Part shown: piece by piece, positions 33,328 through 42,982 of the stretch | How the letters are laid out: each line of letters begins with the position of its first letter | How positions within the stretch are numbered: position 1 is the stretch's first letter | DNA from: Pseudomonas sp. DG56-2 | Lineage (GTDB): Bacteria; Pseudomonadota; Gammaproteobacteria; Pseudomonadales; Pseudomonadaceae | Direction of reading: 5' to 3' | Assembly: GCF_004803755.1 (NCBI RefSeq) | Contig: NZ_CP032311.1 | Span: 5,482,001 to 5,546,000 of the forward strand | Length of the DNA stretch: 64,000 nucleotides | Notes under the pieces: generated by a model | What the model was told of the DNA's origin: nothing | Database searches by the model: none | Seen by the model: only the letters and a program-made list of their open reading frames with translations | Translations under genes and position numbers: made by a program

Positions 33328-33396
33328 GCTTTCCTTCCTTGCCGCACACATCAGTGGTCTTTAGACTTACGCCTCATTTAAGCGTGAGCAGGGTCG

Positions 33397-34536
33397 ATGT
33401 CCACTGTCTTTCCCGAAGATTCGGTCGGTCTGGTAACACCGCAACTGGCGCAGTTCAACGAGCCCTTGGCCCTGGCCTGTGGCCGCTCGCTGAACGCCTA
33501 TGAACTGATCTATGAAACCTACGGCACACTCAACAGCTCGGCCAGCAACGCCGTGTTGATCTGCCATGCGTTGTCCGGTCACCACCACGCGGCGGGCTAC
33601 CATAGCCCGGACGATCGCAAGCCGGGCTGGTGGGACAGTTGCATCGGTCCAGGCAAGCCGATCGATACCAACCGTTTTTTCGTGGTCAGCCTGAACAACC
33701 TGGGCGGCTGCAACGGCAGCACCGGCCCAAGCAGCATCAATCCGGCCACTGGCAAGCCTTATGGCGCCGATTTCCCGGTGCTGACGGTGCAAGACTGGGT
33801 TCACAGTCAGGCTCGCCTGGCCGACCGCCTGGGTATCACCCAGTGGGCAGCCGTGATCGGCGGCAGCCTGGGCGGCATGCAAGCCCTGCAGTGGACCATC
33901 ACTTACCCTGATCGCGTACGTCACTGCCTGGACATCGCTTCGGCACCGAAGCTGTCGGCACAGAACATCGCCTTCAACGAGGTCGCCCGCCAGGCCATCC
34001 TTACCGACCCCGAGTTCCACGGTGGCTCGTTCCAGGATCAAGGCGTAATCCCCAAGCGCGGCTTGATGCTCGCACGCATGGTCGGGCACATCACGTACCT
34101 GTCCGATGACTCCATGGGTGAAAAATTCGGCCGCGAACTCAAAAGCGACAAGCTCAACTACGACTTCCACAGTGTCGAATTCCAGGTCGAAAGCTACCTG
34201 CGCTATCAGGGTGAAGAGTTCTCTGGCCGCTTCGATGCCAACACTTATCTGCTGATGACCAAGGCGCTGGACTACTTCGACCCCGCCGCTGCCCACGGCG
34301 GCGACCTGGTGGCAGCCCTGGCCAACGTCACGGCGCAGTACTGTGTGATGTCCTTCACTACCGATTGGCGCTTCTCGCCTGCTCGTTCGCGGGAGATCGT
34401 CGACGCGCTGATCGCTGCACGCAAGAACGTCTGCTACCTGGATATCGACTCGCCCTATGGCCACGATGCCTTCCTGATCCCGACCCCGCGCTACATCACG
34501 GGATTCACGAACTACATGAACCGCATCGTCTGCTGA
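33397..34536 (+). CDS. metX: Homoserine O-acyltransferase MetX
   Basis: Acylates homoserine for methionine synthesis by direct sulfhydrylation. In Pseudomonas, MetX enzymes of this branch often use succinyl-CoA rather than acetyl-CoA; the choice cannot be read by eye. The 379-residue alpha/beta hydrolase has the nucleophile Ser in GGSLGGMQ, the oxyanion segment ICHALSG, and the catalytic His in [15 protein letters not shown] precedes ATG 33397. metW begins seven bases after its stop, the usual metXW pair. Confidence 0.95.
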   Translation: MSTVFPEDSVGLVTPQLAQFNEPLALACGRSLNAYELIYETYGTLNSSASNAVLICHALSGHHHAAGYHSPDDRKPGWWDSCIGPGKPIDTNRFFVVSLNNLGGCNGSTGPSSINPATGKPYGADFPVLTVQDWVHSQARLADRLGITQWAAVIGGSLGGMQALQWTITYPDRVRHCLDIASAPKLSAQNIAFNEVARQAILTDPEFHGGSFQDQGVIPKRGLMLARMVGHITYLSDDSMGEKFGRELKSDKLNYDFHSVEFQVESYLRYQGEEFSGRFDANTYLLMTKALDYFDPAAAHGGDLVAALANVTAQYCVMSFTTDWRFSPARSREIVDALIAARKNVCYLDIDSPYGHDAFLIPTPRYITGFTNYMNRIVC

Positions 34537-34543
34537 GGACCCT

Positions 34544-35164
34544 ATGAGAGCCGACCTGGAAATCATCCAAGACTGGATCCCCGCCGGCAGCCGGGTACTC
34601 GACCTCGGTTGCGGTACTGGTGAACTGCTGGCTTCACTGCGCGACAACAAGCAGGTCAGCGGTTATGGCCTGGAAATCGACCCGGACAACATCGCTCAGT
34701 GTGTCGCCAAAGGCGTGAACGTCATTGAGCAGGACCTCGACAAAGGGCTGGGCAATTTTGCCAGCAACAGTTTCGATGTCGTGGTCATGACCCAGGCCCT
34801 GCAGGCCGTGGAGTACCCCGACCGGATCCTCGATGAAATGCTACGCGTGGGTCGCCAGTGCATCATTACCTTTCCCAATTTCGGCCACTGGCGCTGCCGC
34901 TGGTACCTGGCGACCAAAGGTCGCATGCCGGTCTCGGACTTCATGCCGTATACCTGGTACAACACGCCGAACATCCACTTCTGCACCTTTGAAGATTTCG
35001 AGGCGCTGTGCAGCGAACGTCGCGCACAAGTTCTCGACCGCCTGGCCGTTGACCATTTGCACCGCCACGGGTGGGCAAGCAAGCTATGGCCTAATCTTCT
35101 AGGGGAGATCGGCATTTACCGTGTCAGCAGCCCCGGCCTTACCCAACATAAGGTCGCGGTTTAA
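34544..35164 (+). CDS. metW: Methionine biosynthesis protein MetW
   Basis: A 206-residue protein with a class I SAM-methyltransferase fold (DLGCGTGELL at about 22-31, EID acidic loop). It always accompanies MetX in proteobacteria and is needed for, or stimulates, homoserine acylation; its own methyltransferase activity is unproven. FPNFGHW and YTWYNTPNIH are characteristic of MetW. It starts at ATG 34544, seven bases after metX. Confidence 0.94.
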   Translation: MRADLEIIQDWIPAGSRVLDLGCGTGELLASLRDNKQVSGYGLEIDPDNIAQCVAKGVNVIEQDLDKGLGNFASNSFDVVVMTQALQAVEYPDRILDEMLRVGRQCIITFPNFGHWRCRWYLATKGRMPVSDFMPYTWYNTPNIHFCTFEDFEALCSERRAQVLDRLAVDHLHRHGWASKLWPNLLGEIGIYRVSSPGLTQHKVAV

Positions 35165-35188
35165 CCCGCACACTGGAGGAGAACGATC

Positions 35189-35623
35189 ATGGGTCGCTTG
35201 TTGAGTTTTTTTCTGACTGCCTGCTTAAGTGTCACAGCAGTTGCTGCCGACGCCATCAAGGGCGAACGCCAGGAAGTCTTCGGAGACACCACGGTGCACT
35301 ACAGCACCTTCATCTCGACCTTCCTGCAACCGGACATCGCCAAGGCTGCCGAACTGGTTCGTAGCAAAAACCAGGGCGTGATCAACGTTTCGGTGATCAA
35401 GGCCGGCAAACCCGTGGTTACCCAGGTCAGCGGCAGCGTCAAGGATCTCACCAGCAATTCGATCCCGCTGAAGTTCAAACAGATCAACGAACAAGGCGCG
35501 ATCTATTACATCGCCCAATATCCTGTGCACCAACAGGAAACCCGTACATTCACTATCAACGTTGATACTGGCGGCAAAACCGAAACCATCAGTTTCAACC
35601 AAGAGCTTTTCCCAGGCGAATGA
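35189..35623 (+). CDS. DUF4426 periplasmic protein
   Basis: A 144-residue exported protein of unknown function with a clear signal peptide (about 1-20, ending AVAA). The mature part is beta-rich and fits the DUF4426 family, which is tied to the metXW-rdgB cluster in gamma-proteobacteria. It has no cysteines after the signal and no catalytic motif I can name. GGAGGAG lies just before ATG 35189. Its stop overlaps the rdgB start (ATGA). Confidence 0.82.
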   Translation: MGRLLSFFLTACLSVTAVAADAIKGERQEVFGDTTVHYSTFISTFLQPDIAKAAELVRSKNQGVINVSVIKAGKPVVTQVSGSVKDLTSNSIPLKFKQINEQGAIYYIAQYPVHQQETRTFTINVDTGGKTETISFNQELFPGE

Positions 35624-36216
35624 TGAATTTTCAGCAAATCGTATTGGCCAGCCATAACGCCGGCAAACTCAAGGAACTGCAGGCCATGCTCGGTGATACC
35701 GTGCAACTGCGTTCAATTGGCGAATTCAGCAGCATCGAGCCGGAAGAGACCGGCCTGTCGTTCGTCGAGAATGCCATCCTCAAGGCACGCAATGCAGCAC
35801 GCATTTCGGGCATGCCGGCGCTGGCCGACGACTCCGGCCTGGCCGTCGACTTCCTGGGTGGCGCCCCAGGGATCTACTCGGCACGCTATGCCGACGGCAA
35901 GGGTGATGCAGCCAACAACGCCAAGCTCCTCGACGTTCTCAAGGATGTACCGCAAGAGCAACGCGGCGCCCGGTTCGTCTGTGTCCTGGCGCTGGTACGC
36001 CATGCCGACGATCCGTTGCCGATCCTCTGCGAAGGACTCTGGCACGGGCGCATCCTTACCGAAGCCAGCGGCGAGCACGGTTTTGGCTATGACCCGCTGT
36101 TCTGGGTACCGGAACGCGACTGTTCCAGCGCCGAACTGAGCCCCGCCGACAAGAACCAGATCAGCCACCGTGCCCGTGCCATGAGCCTGTTGCGTCAACG
36201 TCTGGGCCTGGCATGA
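35620..36216 (+). CDS. rdgB: XTP/dITP pyrophosphatase (Ham1/RdgB)
   Basis: Removes non-canonical purine nucleotides (XTP, dITP) from the pool by releasing pyrophosphate, which protects DNA from misincorporation. It has 198 residues. Motifs are [11 protein letters not shown] at the N-terminus, [11 protein letters not shown] with the metal-binding Glu residues, [11 protein letters not shown], and [12 protein letters not shown]. Two adjacent ATGs (35620, 35623) are possible starts; the first overlaps the DUF4426 stop. hemW overlaps its end by 4 bases. Confidence 0.96.
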   Translation: MMNFQQIVLASHNAGKLKELQAMLGDTVQLRSIGEFSSIEPEETGLSFVENAILKARNAARISGMPALADDSGLAVDFLGGAPGIYSARYADGKGDAANNAKLLDVLKDVPQEQRGARFVCVLALVRHADDPLPILCEGLWHGRILTEASGEHGFGYDPLFWVPERDCSSAELSPADKNQISHRARAMSLLRQRLGLA

Positions 36217-37427
36217 TCGATCATTCGCCGGCACAGCCACTGCATCTGGGCGAGGCTGGCTTTACCACCCAAACACCACGGGCGGCACTTACACACCTGC
36301 CGCCCCTGGCGCTGTACATTCACATCCCCTGGTGCGTGCGTAAATGCCCGTACTGCGATTTCAACTCTCACGCCGCTACCCCCGAGCTACCGGAAGAGGC
36401 TTATGTCGATGCCTTGCTGGCCGACCTGGACCAGGAGCTAGGCGCAGTCTATGGGCGGTCGATCAGCTCGATCTTCTTCGGCGGCGGCACCCCGAGCCTG
36501 TTCAGTGCTCGCGCGCTGGGCCGTTTGCTGGCGGGGGTAGAGCAACGCATCCCATTTGCCAGCGATATCGAGATCACCTTGGAGGCCAACCCAGGAACCT
36601 TCGAGCAGGAAAAGTTCAAGGCCTACCGACAATTGGGCATCAATCGCCTGTCGATTGGTATCCAGAGCTTTCAACAGGCCAAGCTTGAAGCCCTGGGCCG
36701 CATCCACAACGGCGACGAAGCCATCCGCGCCGCCGATATGGCGCGCAATGCCGGCTTCGACAATTTCAACCTGGACTTGATGCACGGCCTGCCTGATCAG
36801 TCGCTGGACGACGCCTTGAATGACCTGCGCCAGGCTATCGCGCTGCAACCTACGCACCTGTCCTGGTACCAGCTGACTCTGGAGCCCAACACGGTGTTCT
36901 GGAACCAGCCACCCATGCTGCCAGAAGACGATATTCTCTGGGACATCCAGGAAGCCGGCCAAGCCCTGCTGGCCAGTCACGGCTATAACCAGTACGAAGT
37001 GTCGGCCTATGCCCAGACCGGCCGCGCCGCGCGCCACAACCTCAATTACTGGAGCTTTGGCGACTTCATCGGCATCGGCGCCGGCGCCCACGGCAAACTC
37101 AGCCATCCAGACGGACGCATTCTGCGCACCTGGAAGACCCGCCTGCCCAAGGACTACCTCAACCCGACCAAAGCCTTCAAGGCTGGCGAAAAGTTGCTGC
37201 CGATAGACGAGCTACCCTTCGAATTCCTGATGAACGCCCTGCGCCTGACCCAGGGGGTCGACGCCGAACTGTTCAGCCAACGCACTGGGCTGGCGCTGGA
37301 ACAACTCACCGCTGCACGGCGCGAGGCCGAACAAAAAGGCCTTTTGCAGGTCGAAACGACGCGACTGGTCGCCACCCCTCGGGGCCAGTTGTTTCTCAAT
37401 GACCTGCTGCAGTATTTCTTGACCTAA
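36213..37427 (+). CDS. hemW: Radical SAM heme chaperone HemW
   Basis: A 404-residue radical SAM protein of the HemN-like group. The cluster motif [10 protein letters not shown] and the SAM-binding FFGGGTPS are present, as is the C-terminal HemN_C domain. Many genomes call it coproporphyrinogen oxidase, but members of this form bind and deliver heme to membrane proteins and are named HemW. The N-terminus has about 25 extra residues before [10 protein letters not shown]. It overlaps rdgB by 4 bases, so translation is probably coupled. Confidence 0.92.
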   Translation: MIDHSPAQPLHLGEAGFTTQTPRAALTHLPPLALYIHIPWCVRKCPYCDFNSHAATPELPEEAYVDALLADLDQELGAVYGRSISSIFFGGGTPSLFSARALGRLLAGVEQRIPFASDIEITLEANPGTFEQEKFKAYRQLGINRLSIGIQSFQQAKLEALGRIHNGDEAIRAADMARNAGFDNFNLDLMHGLPDQSLDDALNDLRQAIALQPTHLSWYQLTLEPNTVFWNQPPMLPEDDILWDIQEAGQALLASHGYNQYEVSAYAQTGRAARHNLNYWSFGDFIGIGAGAHGKLSHPDGRILRTWKTRLPKDYLNPTKAFKAGEKLLPIDELPFEFLMNALRLTQGVDAELFSQRTGLALEQLTAARREAEQKGLLQVETTRLVATPRGQLFLNDLLQYFLT

Positions 37428-37436
37428 GGATTGCGA

Positions 37437-37760
37437 ATGGACTTGGTACTCGACCTGCTCTCGACAGTTTCTCGCTGGAGTCGCAGCAATCTATCGGAAA
37501 TCGCACTGGCGCTTGTAGGCTGCTTGCTGGTGTTGTTTGGCACGGATATCAAAGGCTGGGTGGAACAACGCCTGGGCGGCCTGGCAGGTGCCTTGCGCGT
37601 GCCTTTCATGGCGCTGTTGGTGATGATCGGCAGTGGTGCTGCGCTGATCTACGCAACGCCGTGGGTAGTGCGCGGGTTGGCGCAATTCAACAACTATGCG
37701 TTGGCGCCGGTGTTGCTGGTTGTGCTGGTATTGATTGGCGTAGTTGCTGACCGACGCTGA
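37437..37760 (+). CDS. DUF3392 membrane protein
   Basis: A 107-residue inner-membrane protein with three hydrophobic segments (about 22-40, 55-77, 85-104). It fits the DUF3392 family, which has no known function. AAGGA is six bases before ATG 37437. It is the last gene of the cluster that starts at yggS, and a hairpin terminator follows. Confidence 0.8.
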   Translation: MDLVLDLLSTVSRWSRSNLSEIALALVGCLLVLFGTDIKGWVEQRLGGLAGALRVPFMALLVMIGSGAALIYATPWVVRGLAQFNNYALAPVLLVVLVLIGVVADRR

Positions 37761-37771
37761 ATGCATCGCGA

Positions 37772-37795
37772 GGCAGGGCGACGATTCGCCTTGCC
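37772..37795. terminator. Hairpin between DUF3392 gene and trmB
   Basis: GGCAGGGCGA (37772-37781) pairs with TCGCCTTGCC (37786-37795), one G-U pair, with a CGAT loop, in the gap between convergent genes. A T-run is lacking; it may be a REP relic used as a terminator. Confidence 0.55.
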
Positions 37796-37806
37796 CCGCT
37801 ACAGGC

Positions 37807-38529
37807 TTACGCCAGCTTTTCGAACTTCAGATCCCAAACCCCATGCCCAAGTCGCTCGCCACGGCGTTCGAACTTGGTGATCGGGCGCTCAGCCGGACGC
37901 TCTACGCATTTGCCGTCCGCTGCCAGGTTGCGGTAACCCGGCGCCACATTCATCACTTCCAGCATGTATTCAGCATAGGGTTCCCAGTCGGTAGCCATAT
38001 GGAATACGCCGCCCACCTTGAGCTTGCTGCGCACCAGCTCGGCAAACTCGGGCTGAACGATACGCCGCTTGTGGTGACGGCTTTTGTGCCATGGGTCAGG
38101 GAAAAACAGCATCAGCCGATCGAGACTGTTGTCAGCCACGCACTTGTTCAGCACTTCGATCGCATCGCAGTCATACACCCGCAGGTTCTTCAAACCCTGG
38201 GTCAGCACGCCATTGAGCAGCGCACCGACACCTGGCCGGTGTACTTCGACACCGATAAAATCCTGCTCCGGTGCCGCAGCAGCCATTTCCAGCAAGGAAT
38301 GGCCCATGCCGAAACCAATCTCCAGGGTACGCGGCGCTGAACGGCCAAATACCTGGTCGTAGTCGACCGGGCTATCGGCCAACGGCAGAATGAACAGTGG
38401 ACCACCCTGCTCCAGGCCACGTTGCTGGCCCTCGGTCATACGCCCGGCGCGCATCACGAAACTTTTGATACGGCGGTGTTGGCGCTCTTCGCCGTCAGTG
38501 GAGATCGGCGTTTCTTGCGATTCAGTCAT
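37807..38529 (-). CDS. trmB: tRNA (guanine-N7)-methyltransferase
   Basis: Makes m7G46 in the variable loop of tRNAs with SAM. It has 240 residues with an N-terminal extension that starts at ATG 38529. The SAM fold shows [22 protein letters not shown], and the catalytic [15 protein letters not shown] motif. It follows thiG by nine bases on the minus strand, so thiS-thiG-trmB is an operon. Confidence 0.96.
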   Translation of the reverse strand: MTESQETPISTDGEERQHRRIKSFVMRAGRMTEGQQRGLEQGGPLFILPLADSPVDYDQVFGRSAPRTLEIGFGMGHSLLEMAAAAPEQDFIGVEVHRPGVGALLNGVLTQGLKNLRVYDCDAIEVLNKCVADNSLDRLMLFFPDPWHKSRHHKRRIVQPEFAELVRSKLKVGGVFHMATDWEPYAEYMLEVMNVAPGYRNLAADGKCVERPAERPITKFERRGERLGHGVWDLKFEKLA

Positions 38530-38538
38530 CAGGAGCTC

Positions 38539-39333
38539 TTACTTGATCAGACCATCCAGCGGCGACGAGGCGCTGGCATAGAGTTTCTTCGGCATACGAC
38601 CGGCCAGGTAAGCCAGACGACCCGCGACAATGGCGTGCTTCATGGCTTCTGCCATCATGATCGGTTGCTGGGCGTTGGCAATGGCCGAGTTCATCAGCAC
38701 CGCCTCGCACCCCATTTCCATGGCGATTGTAGCGTCCGAAGCAGTGCCGACGCCGGCATCTACCAGTACCGGTACTTTTGATTCTTCAAGGATGATCTGC
38801 AGGTTGTACGGGTTGCAGATGCCCAAGCCGGTGCCAATCAGGCCCGCCAACGGCATAACAGCGATACAACCGATTTCAGCCAACTGACGGGCGATGATTG
38901 GATCGTCGCTGGTGTAGACCATCACGTCGAAACCATCCTTGACCAGCACTTCGGCGGCCTTGATTGTTTCAATGACGTTGGGGAACAGGGTTTTCTGGTC
39001 GGCCAGCACTTCCAACTTGACCAGGTTGTGGCCGTCAAGCAGCTCACGGGCCAGGCGGCAGGTGCGCACGGCCTCGACCGCGTCATAGCAACCCGCGGTG
39101 TTCGGCAAAATGGTGTAGCGATCCGGCGGCAGCACATCGAGCAGATTCGGTTCGCCCGGGTTCTGGCCGATATTGGTACGGCGCACGGCCACGGTGACGA
39201 TCTCGGCACCCGAGGCTTCAATGGCCAGGCGGGTTTCTTCAAGGTCACGGTACTTGCCAGTGCCGACCAGCAGGCGCGACTGAAAGGTACGGCCGGCCAG
39301 CGTGAAGGGCTTGTCGCTGCGAAGGTTGCTCAT
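38539..39333 (-). CDS. thiG: Thiazole synthase
   Basis: Builds the thiazole phosphate half of thiamine from DXP, dehydroglycine and ThiS-thiocarboxylate. It has 264 residues from ATG 39333 ([10 protein letters not shown]), with GAGG eight bases upstream. It has the TIM-barrel motifs LLVGTGKY (Schiff-base Lys lies later in KLEVL), PNTAGCYDA and [10 protein letters not shown]. It is preceded by thiS in the same operon. I see no TPP riboswitch upstream of thiS. Confidence 0.96.
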   Translation of the reverse strand: MSNLRSDKPFTLAGRTFQSRLLVGTGKYRDLEETRLAIEASGAEIVTVAVRRTNIGQNPGEPNLLDVLPPDRYTILPNTAGCYDAVEAVRTCRLARELLDGHNLVKLEVLADQKTLFPNVIETIKAAEVLVKDGFDVMVYTSDDPIIARQLAEIGCIAVMPLAGLIGTGLGICNPYNLQIILEESKVPVLVDAGVGTASDATIAMEMGCEAVLMNSAIANAQQPIMMAEAMKHAIVAGRLAYLAGRMPKKLYASASSPLDGLIK

Positions 39334-39381
39334 CGGATATCCTCTGAATGGTTGAGGGACTTGCAAGGTAATCCTGGGCCT

Positions 39382-39582
39382 CTAGCCGCCGCCGATGGCA
39401 TGCACGACTTCGACCTGATCGCCTTCACGCAGCGCTGTGGCTGCATGCTGGCTACGTGGCACGATGTCCAGGTTGAGCTCTACCGCGACACGGCGCCCGA
39501 CAAGGTCCAGGCGGGTCAGCAGGGCCTCGACGTTTTCGCCATCGGGCAACTCGAAGGGTTCACCGTTCAATTGAATGCGCAT
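39382..39582 (-). CDS. thiS: Sulfur carrier protein ThiS
   Basis: A 66-residue beta-grasp sulfur carrier. Its C-terminal Gly-Gly is adenylated and thiocarboxylated and gives sulfur to thiazole formation; here the chain ends AIGGG. ATG 39582 (MRIQLNGEPF) gives the family length; an ATG at 39597 is an alternative. It lies 48 bases ahead of thiG. Confidence 0.92.
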   Translation of the reverse strand: MRIQLNGEPFELPDGENVEALLTRLDLVGRRVAVELNLDIVPRSQHAATALREGDQVEVVHAIGGG

Positions 39583-39683
39583 GCGCACGGCCACCATTAT
39601 TTTTAGGGGCCCGCATTCTAGCCCTGATCAGGTGCTGCGACCAAGGCCAAGCATCGCCATTCGTCTCGATTCGGACCGCCGAG

Positions 39684-40055
39684 TCAACCCAGGCGCCAGG
39701 CTGCCAGGCCCAGGCACAACCAACCACCGAGGAAGGCCATGCCGCCGATTGGAGTGATTATGCCCAGTTTGCCAATCCCGCTGAGGGTCAGCAGGTAAAG
39801 GCTGCCCGAGAAAAGTACGATACCCAGGGTAAACAAGCCGCCAGCCCAACCCACCAGGCGCCCCGGCAACTGCGTAGCCAGTACGGCAACCCCGAACAAC
39901 GCCAGGGCATGGACCAACTGATAGGTTACACCTGTCTGGAAGATCGCCAGGTATTCGCTGCTCAAGCGCCCTTTCAAACCATGAGCGGCAAATGCCCCCA
40001 AGGCGACGCCAGTGAAGCCGAAAAACGCGGCGAGCAAAAGAAAACTACGCAACAT
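39684..40055 (-). CDS. DUF423 membrane protein (YgdD-like)
   Basis: A 123-residue inner-membrane protein with four hydrophobic helices. It fits the DUF423 family (E. coli YgdD): GVALGAFAAHGLK at the N-terminus and LFSGSLYLL in the middle are characteristic. Its function is unknown. ATG 40055 has AGGAG seven bases upstream. It is divergent from mtgA with a 68-base gap. Confidence 0.87.
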   Translation of the reverse strand: MLRSFLLLAAFFGFTGVALGAFAAHGLKGRLSSEYLAIFQTGVTYQLVHALALFGVAVLATQLPGRLVGWAGGLFTLGIVLFSGSLYLLTLSGIGKLGIITPIGGMAFLGGWLCLGLAAWRLG

Positions 40056-40084
40056 GGGGCGACTCCTAGTCATCACAGGGTCTG

Positions 40085-40090
40085 TATAAT
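40085..40090 (+). promoter_or_regulatory. Candidate -10 box for mtgA
   Basis: A perfect TATAAT lies 34 bases before the mtgA start, in the short gap to the divergent DUF423 gene. The -35 region is weak. Confidence 0.45.
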
Positions 40091-40123
40091 GGCCCGCTCA
40101 ATCGGTTCGGCCAAGCCATCTCT

Positions 40124-40846
40124 ATGTTGTCTTCCATAATCCGCCGTCTTACCCGCGCCCTGCTCTGGTTCGCCGCCGGCAGTGCCTTATTGGTGCTGGT
40201 GCTGCGCTGGATACCTCCACCCGGCACTGCGTTGATGGTCGAACGCAAGATCGAATCCTGGTTCAACGGCCAACCTATCGACCTGCAGCGCGACTGGGAG
40301 CCTTGGGAGCGAATATCCGACGAGCTCAAGGTGGCGGTCATTGCCGGTGAGGACCAGAAGTTCGCCAATCACTGGGGCTTCGATTTCATTGCCATTCAGG
40401 CAGCCCTGGCCCACAACGAACGCGGCGGTAGCATTCGCGGCGCCAGCACCCTCAGCCAGCAAGTGGCGAAAAACCAATTCCTCTGGTCAGGGCGCAGTTG
40501 GCTGCGCAAAGGCCTGGAGGCCTGGTTCACCGCCCTGATCGAGTTGCTCTGGTCAAAGGAGCGAATTCTTGAGGTTTATCTCAACAGCGCTGAGTGGGGC
40601 GAAGGCGTGTTTGGCGCCCAAGCCGCGGCGCAACACCATTTCGGTGTCGATGCCAGCCGCCTTAGCCGCCAGCAGGCCAGCCTGCTCGCAGCAGTACTAC
40701 CCAGCCCGCTGAACTGGAGCGCTAGCCGCCCAAGCAGCTACGTGGCTCGGCGAGCCGGCTGGATTCGGCAACAGATGCGTCAGTTGGGTGGCAGTGGTTA
40801 CCTGGTTCAATTGGAAAGCCCGCGCAAGGCGCCCTGGAAGCAATAA
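40124..40846 (+). CDS. mtgA: Monofunctional peptidoglycan glycosyltransferase
   Basis: A GT51 enzyme that polymerises lipid II without a transpeptidase domain. It has 240 residues with one N-terminal transmembrane helix (about 11-29). The catalytic Glu is in AGEDQKFANH, and GASTLSQQVAKN and EVYLNSAEWG are present. It parallels the GT domain of ponA in the same window. There is no strong ribosome-binding site before ATG 40124. It is followed by a strong bidirectional terminator. Confidence 0.95.
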   Translation: MLSSIIRRLTRALLWFAAGSALLVLVLRWIPPPGTALMVERKIESWFNGQPIDLQRDWEPWERISDELKVAVIAGEDQKFANHWGFDFIAIQAALAHNERGGSIRGASTLSQQVAKNQFLWSGRSWLRKGLEAWFTALIELLWSKERILEVYLNSAEWGEGVFGAQAAAQHHFGVDASRLSRQQASLLAAVLPSPLNWSASRPSSYVARRAGWIRQQMRQLGGSGYLVQLESPRKAPWKQ

Positions 40847-40880
40847 AAAACCCGGCAAAGCGCACACTTTGCCGGGTTTT
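40847..40880. terminator. Bidirectional terminator between mtgA and DUF1993 gene
   Basis: CCCGGCAAAG (40851-40860) pairs perfectly with CTTTGCCGGG (40867-40876) around CGCACA; AAAA and TTTT tracts flank it. Confidence 0.92.
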
Positions 40881-40909
40881 CATTATTTGCCGATTACGGG
40901 GTAAATGCC

Positions 40910-41419
40910 TTAGAACGCGCCCATGTAATCACGCTTGCCCACTTCCACACCATTGTGACGCAGGATTGCGTAAGTGGTGGTGACATGGAAGAAGAACTGC
41001 GGCAGACCGTAGGTCAGCAAATAGGCCTGGCCAGTGAAGCGCTTCTCTTTCGGCGTACCCGGACGGGTCACGATTTCAATACCTTCCTTGCCATCGATCT
41101 GCGCTGGCGCAACGCCGTCCAGGAAAGCCAGAACCTTACTGATCAGTGCTTGCAACTCAGCAAAGGTGGTTTCGCTGTCATCGTATTTCGGCAACTCGAC
41201 CTCAGCCAGGCGTGCCGATACACCCTTGGCGAAATCAACCGCGATCTGCACCTGGCGAACCAGTGGAAACATATCCGGATAAAGGCGAGCCTGCAGGAAG
41301 ACGCTCGGATCAATGTTTTTAGCCGTAGCGTGAGCTTCGGCCTTGTTCAGAACCTCACTCAAGGCGTTGAGCATTTGCTTGAAAACAGGAACAGAAGCGG
41401 CATACAAGGAAATGGTCAT
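40910..41419 (-). CDS. DUF1993 family protein
   Basis: A 169-residue soluble protein of the DUF1993 family (DinB/YfiT-like helical bundle). Motifs are SVPVFKQML at the N-terminus, ARLYPDMFPL, and the C-terminal FFFHVTTTYAILRHNGV. The His residues may bind a metal as in DinB-type proteins, but no activity is known. It is a single-gene unit convergent with mtgA. Confidence 0.87.
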   Translation of the reverse strand: MTISLYAASVPVFKQMLNALSEVLNKAEAHATAKNIDPSVFLQARLYPDMFPLVRQVQIAVDFAKGVSARLAEVELPKYDDSETTFAELQALISKVLAFLDGVAPAQIDGKEGIEIVTRPGTPKEKRFTGQAYLLTYGLPQFFFHVTTTYAILRHNGVEVGKRDYMGAF

Positions 41420-41609
41420 AACAGTCTCGACATGGGTGGCGGAAAGAGTGGCGGGGCCAACGTGGCGCGATTATAGACCGGCGTTGTCGCGTGAATGGCC
41501 CGGCACCATAAAAAAGGGTTTTCACGGATTGCCGGTTCGGTATGACAATCTCTCGGCGCCTATATGAAGTTGCCCAAGGACTTTCGGGCAATGCACGCGA
41601 GGTGGAACC

Positions 41610-41843
41610 TTGAAATACATCATCGAAGCATTCGATAGAGAGACCGAACAACTAGCTTATGAAATCGCGCTGCCTGACGGATGCGATCCACAGCTAGCGG
41701 CAATCATGGGGTGGACAGCGCCCCAGCGAGGGGATGAAGGATACAACCTGACCAGCGAACAGGTGGCGGCGATTGAAGTGCTCGCTAACAGAACCATTCA
41801 CGAACACGACCATATCCTGCAGCTCACCTGCAACATCGATTAA
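41610..41843 (+). CDS. Small conserved-looking hypothetical protein
   Basis: A 77-residue acidic protein (MKYIIEAFDRETEQ start) that I cannot assign firmly; I have a vague memory of similar Pseudomonas proteins in the DUF7683 group. The start is TTG 41610, supported by GAGGTGG about five bases upstream. It has no signal peptide, no membrane segment and two cysteines (residues 25 and 74). It stands alone between the DUF1993 gene and the rpoH terminator, with a weak hairpin (TTGCCC/GGGCAA, 41570-41591) in its leader. Confidence 0.6.
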   Translation: MKYIIEAFDRETEQLAYEIALPDGCDPQLAAIMGWTAPQRGDEGYNLTSEQVAAIEVLANRTIHEHDHILQLTCNID

Positions 41844-41972
41844 TTGTCTGACCTGGGGGCGTACCGAAGAGGAGGTGGCCGTAACTCTTGATGATGCCGT
41901 AACGGGATAAGCATACATTTGCAGTGCACAACCCAGCCCTGCCCCATCTAGCCACGAAAATCCGTGATGCCT

Positions 41973-42002
41973 AAAAAAAGCCCCGACACTTCGGGGCTTT
42001 TT
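41973..42002. terminator. rpoH terminator
   Basis: AGCCCCGA (41979-41986) pairs with TCGGGGCT (41991-41998) around CACT, with A7 on one side and T5 on the other. It ends rpoH on the minus strand, 13 bases from its stop, and can also serve the small gene on the plus strand. Confidence 0.92.
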
Positions 42003-42014
42003 GTTTGTCGCGAC

Positions 42015-42869
42015 TTAGATTGCGATCAAGGCTTTCACCTTGTTCATCGCATTCTTTTCCAGCTGACGAATGCGTTCGGCAGACACGCTGTATTTCTCGG
42101 CCAGATCATGCAGTGTGGCCTTTTCTTCTGCCAGCCAGCGCTGATAGAGAATGTCACGGCTACGATCATCCAGGCCCTGCAGTGCTTCATGCAGATTGCT
42201 GGTGGAGTTGTCGCTCCAGTCGGCATCTTCCAACTGACGAGCCGGGTCGTAGCGATGGTCTTCCAGGTAATTGGCCGGCGACTGGAAAGCACTGTCGTCA
42301 TCAGCTTCGGACGCTGGGTCAAAGGCCATGTCCTGACCGGTCAGGCGGCTCTCCATCTCGCGCACTTCACGTGGCTCGACGCCCAGGCTTTCAGCAACAC
42401 GATGAACTTCATCGTTGTTCAGCCAGGCCAGGCGTTTTTTCTGGCTGCGCAGGTTGAAGAACAGTTTGCGCTGGGCCTTGGTGGTAGCGACTTTGACGAT
42501 GCGCCAGTTACGCAGAATGAACTCGTGAATCTCGGCTTTGATCCAGTGCACAGCAAAGGACACCAGGCGCACACCCATTTCAGGATTGAAACGTTTGACC
42601 GCTTTCATCAGGCCAACGTTGCCTTCCTGAATCAGGTCAGCCTGGGCCAGCCCGTAGCCCGAATAACTGCGAGCGATATGTACGACAAAGCGCAGGTGCG
42701 CGAGCACCATCTGCCGAGCTGCCTCTAGATTTTGCTCATAGTAGAGACTCTCGGCCAGTTCACGCTCCTGCTCAGGCGACAGCAGTGGAATGCTGTTGAC
42801 TGTGTGCACGTAGGCCTCCAGGTTTGCACCGGGAACCAGGGCATAGGCAGGTTGCAACGAAGTGGTCAT
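42015..42869 (-). CDS. rpoH: RNA polymerase heat-shock sigma factor RpoH (sigma-32)
   Basis: Directs transcription of heat-shock chaperones and proteases. ATG 42869 ([16 protein letters not shown] nine bases upstream) gives 284 residues. Region 2.1-2.4 covers [14 protein letters not shown] and [15 protein letters not shown]; the RpoH box QRKLFFNLR, found only in sigma-32, is clear; region 4.2 is [14 protein letters not shown]. It follows ftsX with a 113-base gap that carries a sigma-E-type promoter, so it is transcribed separately from ftsYEX at least in part. Confidence 0.97.
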   Translation of the reverse strand: MTTSLQPAYALVPGANLEAYVHTVNSIPLLSPEQERELAESLYYEQNLEAARQMVLAHLRFVVHIARSYSGYGLAQADLIQEGNVGLMKAVKRFNPEMGVRLVSFAVHWIKAEIHEFILRNWRIVKVATTKAQRKLFFNLRSQKKRLAWLNNDEVHRVAESLGVEPREVREMESRLTGQDMAFDPASEADDDSAFQSPANYLEDHRYDPARQLEDADWSDNSTSNLHEALQGLDDRSRDILYQRWLAEEKATLHDLAEKYSVSAERIRQLEKNAMNKVKALIAI

Positions 42870-42919
42870 ACGAAAAAACCTCCGACTCACTAAACTCGTG
42901 CCCTCAGGCACTGCCAACA

Positions 42920-42946
42920 TTGACCGGGAACCGCGAAACAAGTTCC
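42920..42946 (-). promoter_or_regulatory. Sigma-E/AlgU-type promoter of rpoH
   Basis: On the minus strand GGAACTT (42946-42940) is followed after 15 bases by GTCAA (42924-42920). The consensus is GGAACTT-N15-GTCTAA. It lies about 50 bases before the rpoH start. rpoH of E. coli and P. aeruginosa is known to have a sigma-E (AlgU) promoter, so this placement is expected. Confidence 0.75.
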
Positions 42947-42982
42947 CTGAATATGAAAAGAGTCAATAGCAGCAAAAAGACA

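Noticed and set aside
33367..34650. A 427-codon open frame antisense to metX
   Set aside because: Entirely overlaps metX and the start of metW, both certain; codon bias shadow.
36213..37427. Annotation as oxygen-independent coproporphyrinogen oxidase
   Set aside because: Layout matches HemW, the heme chaperone, and hemE is far away; the older name is a common misannotation.
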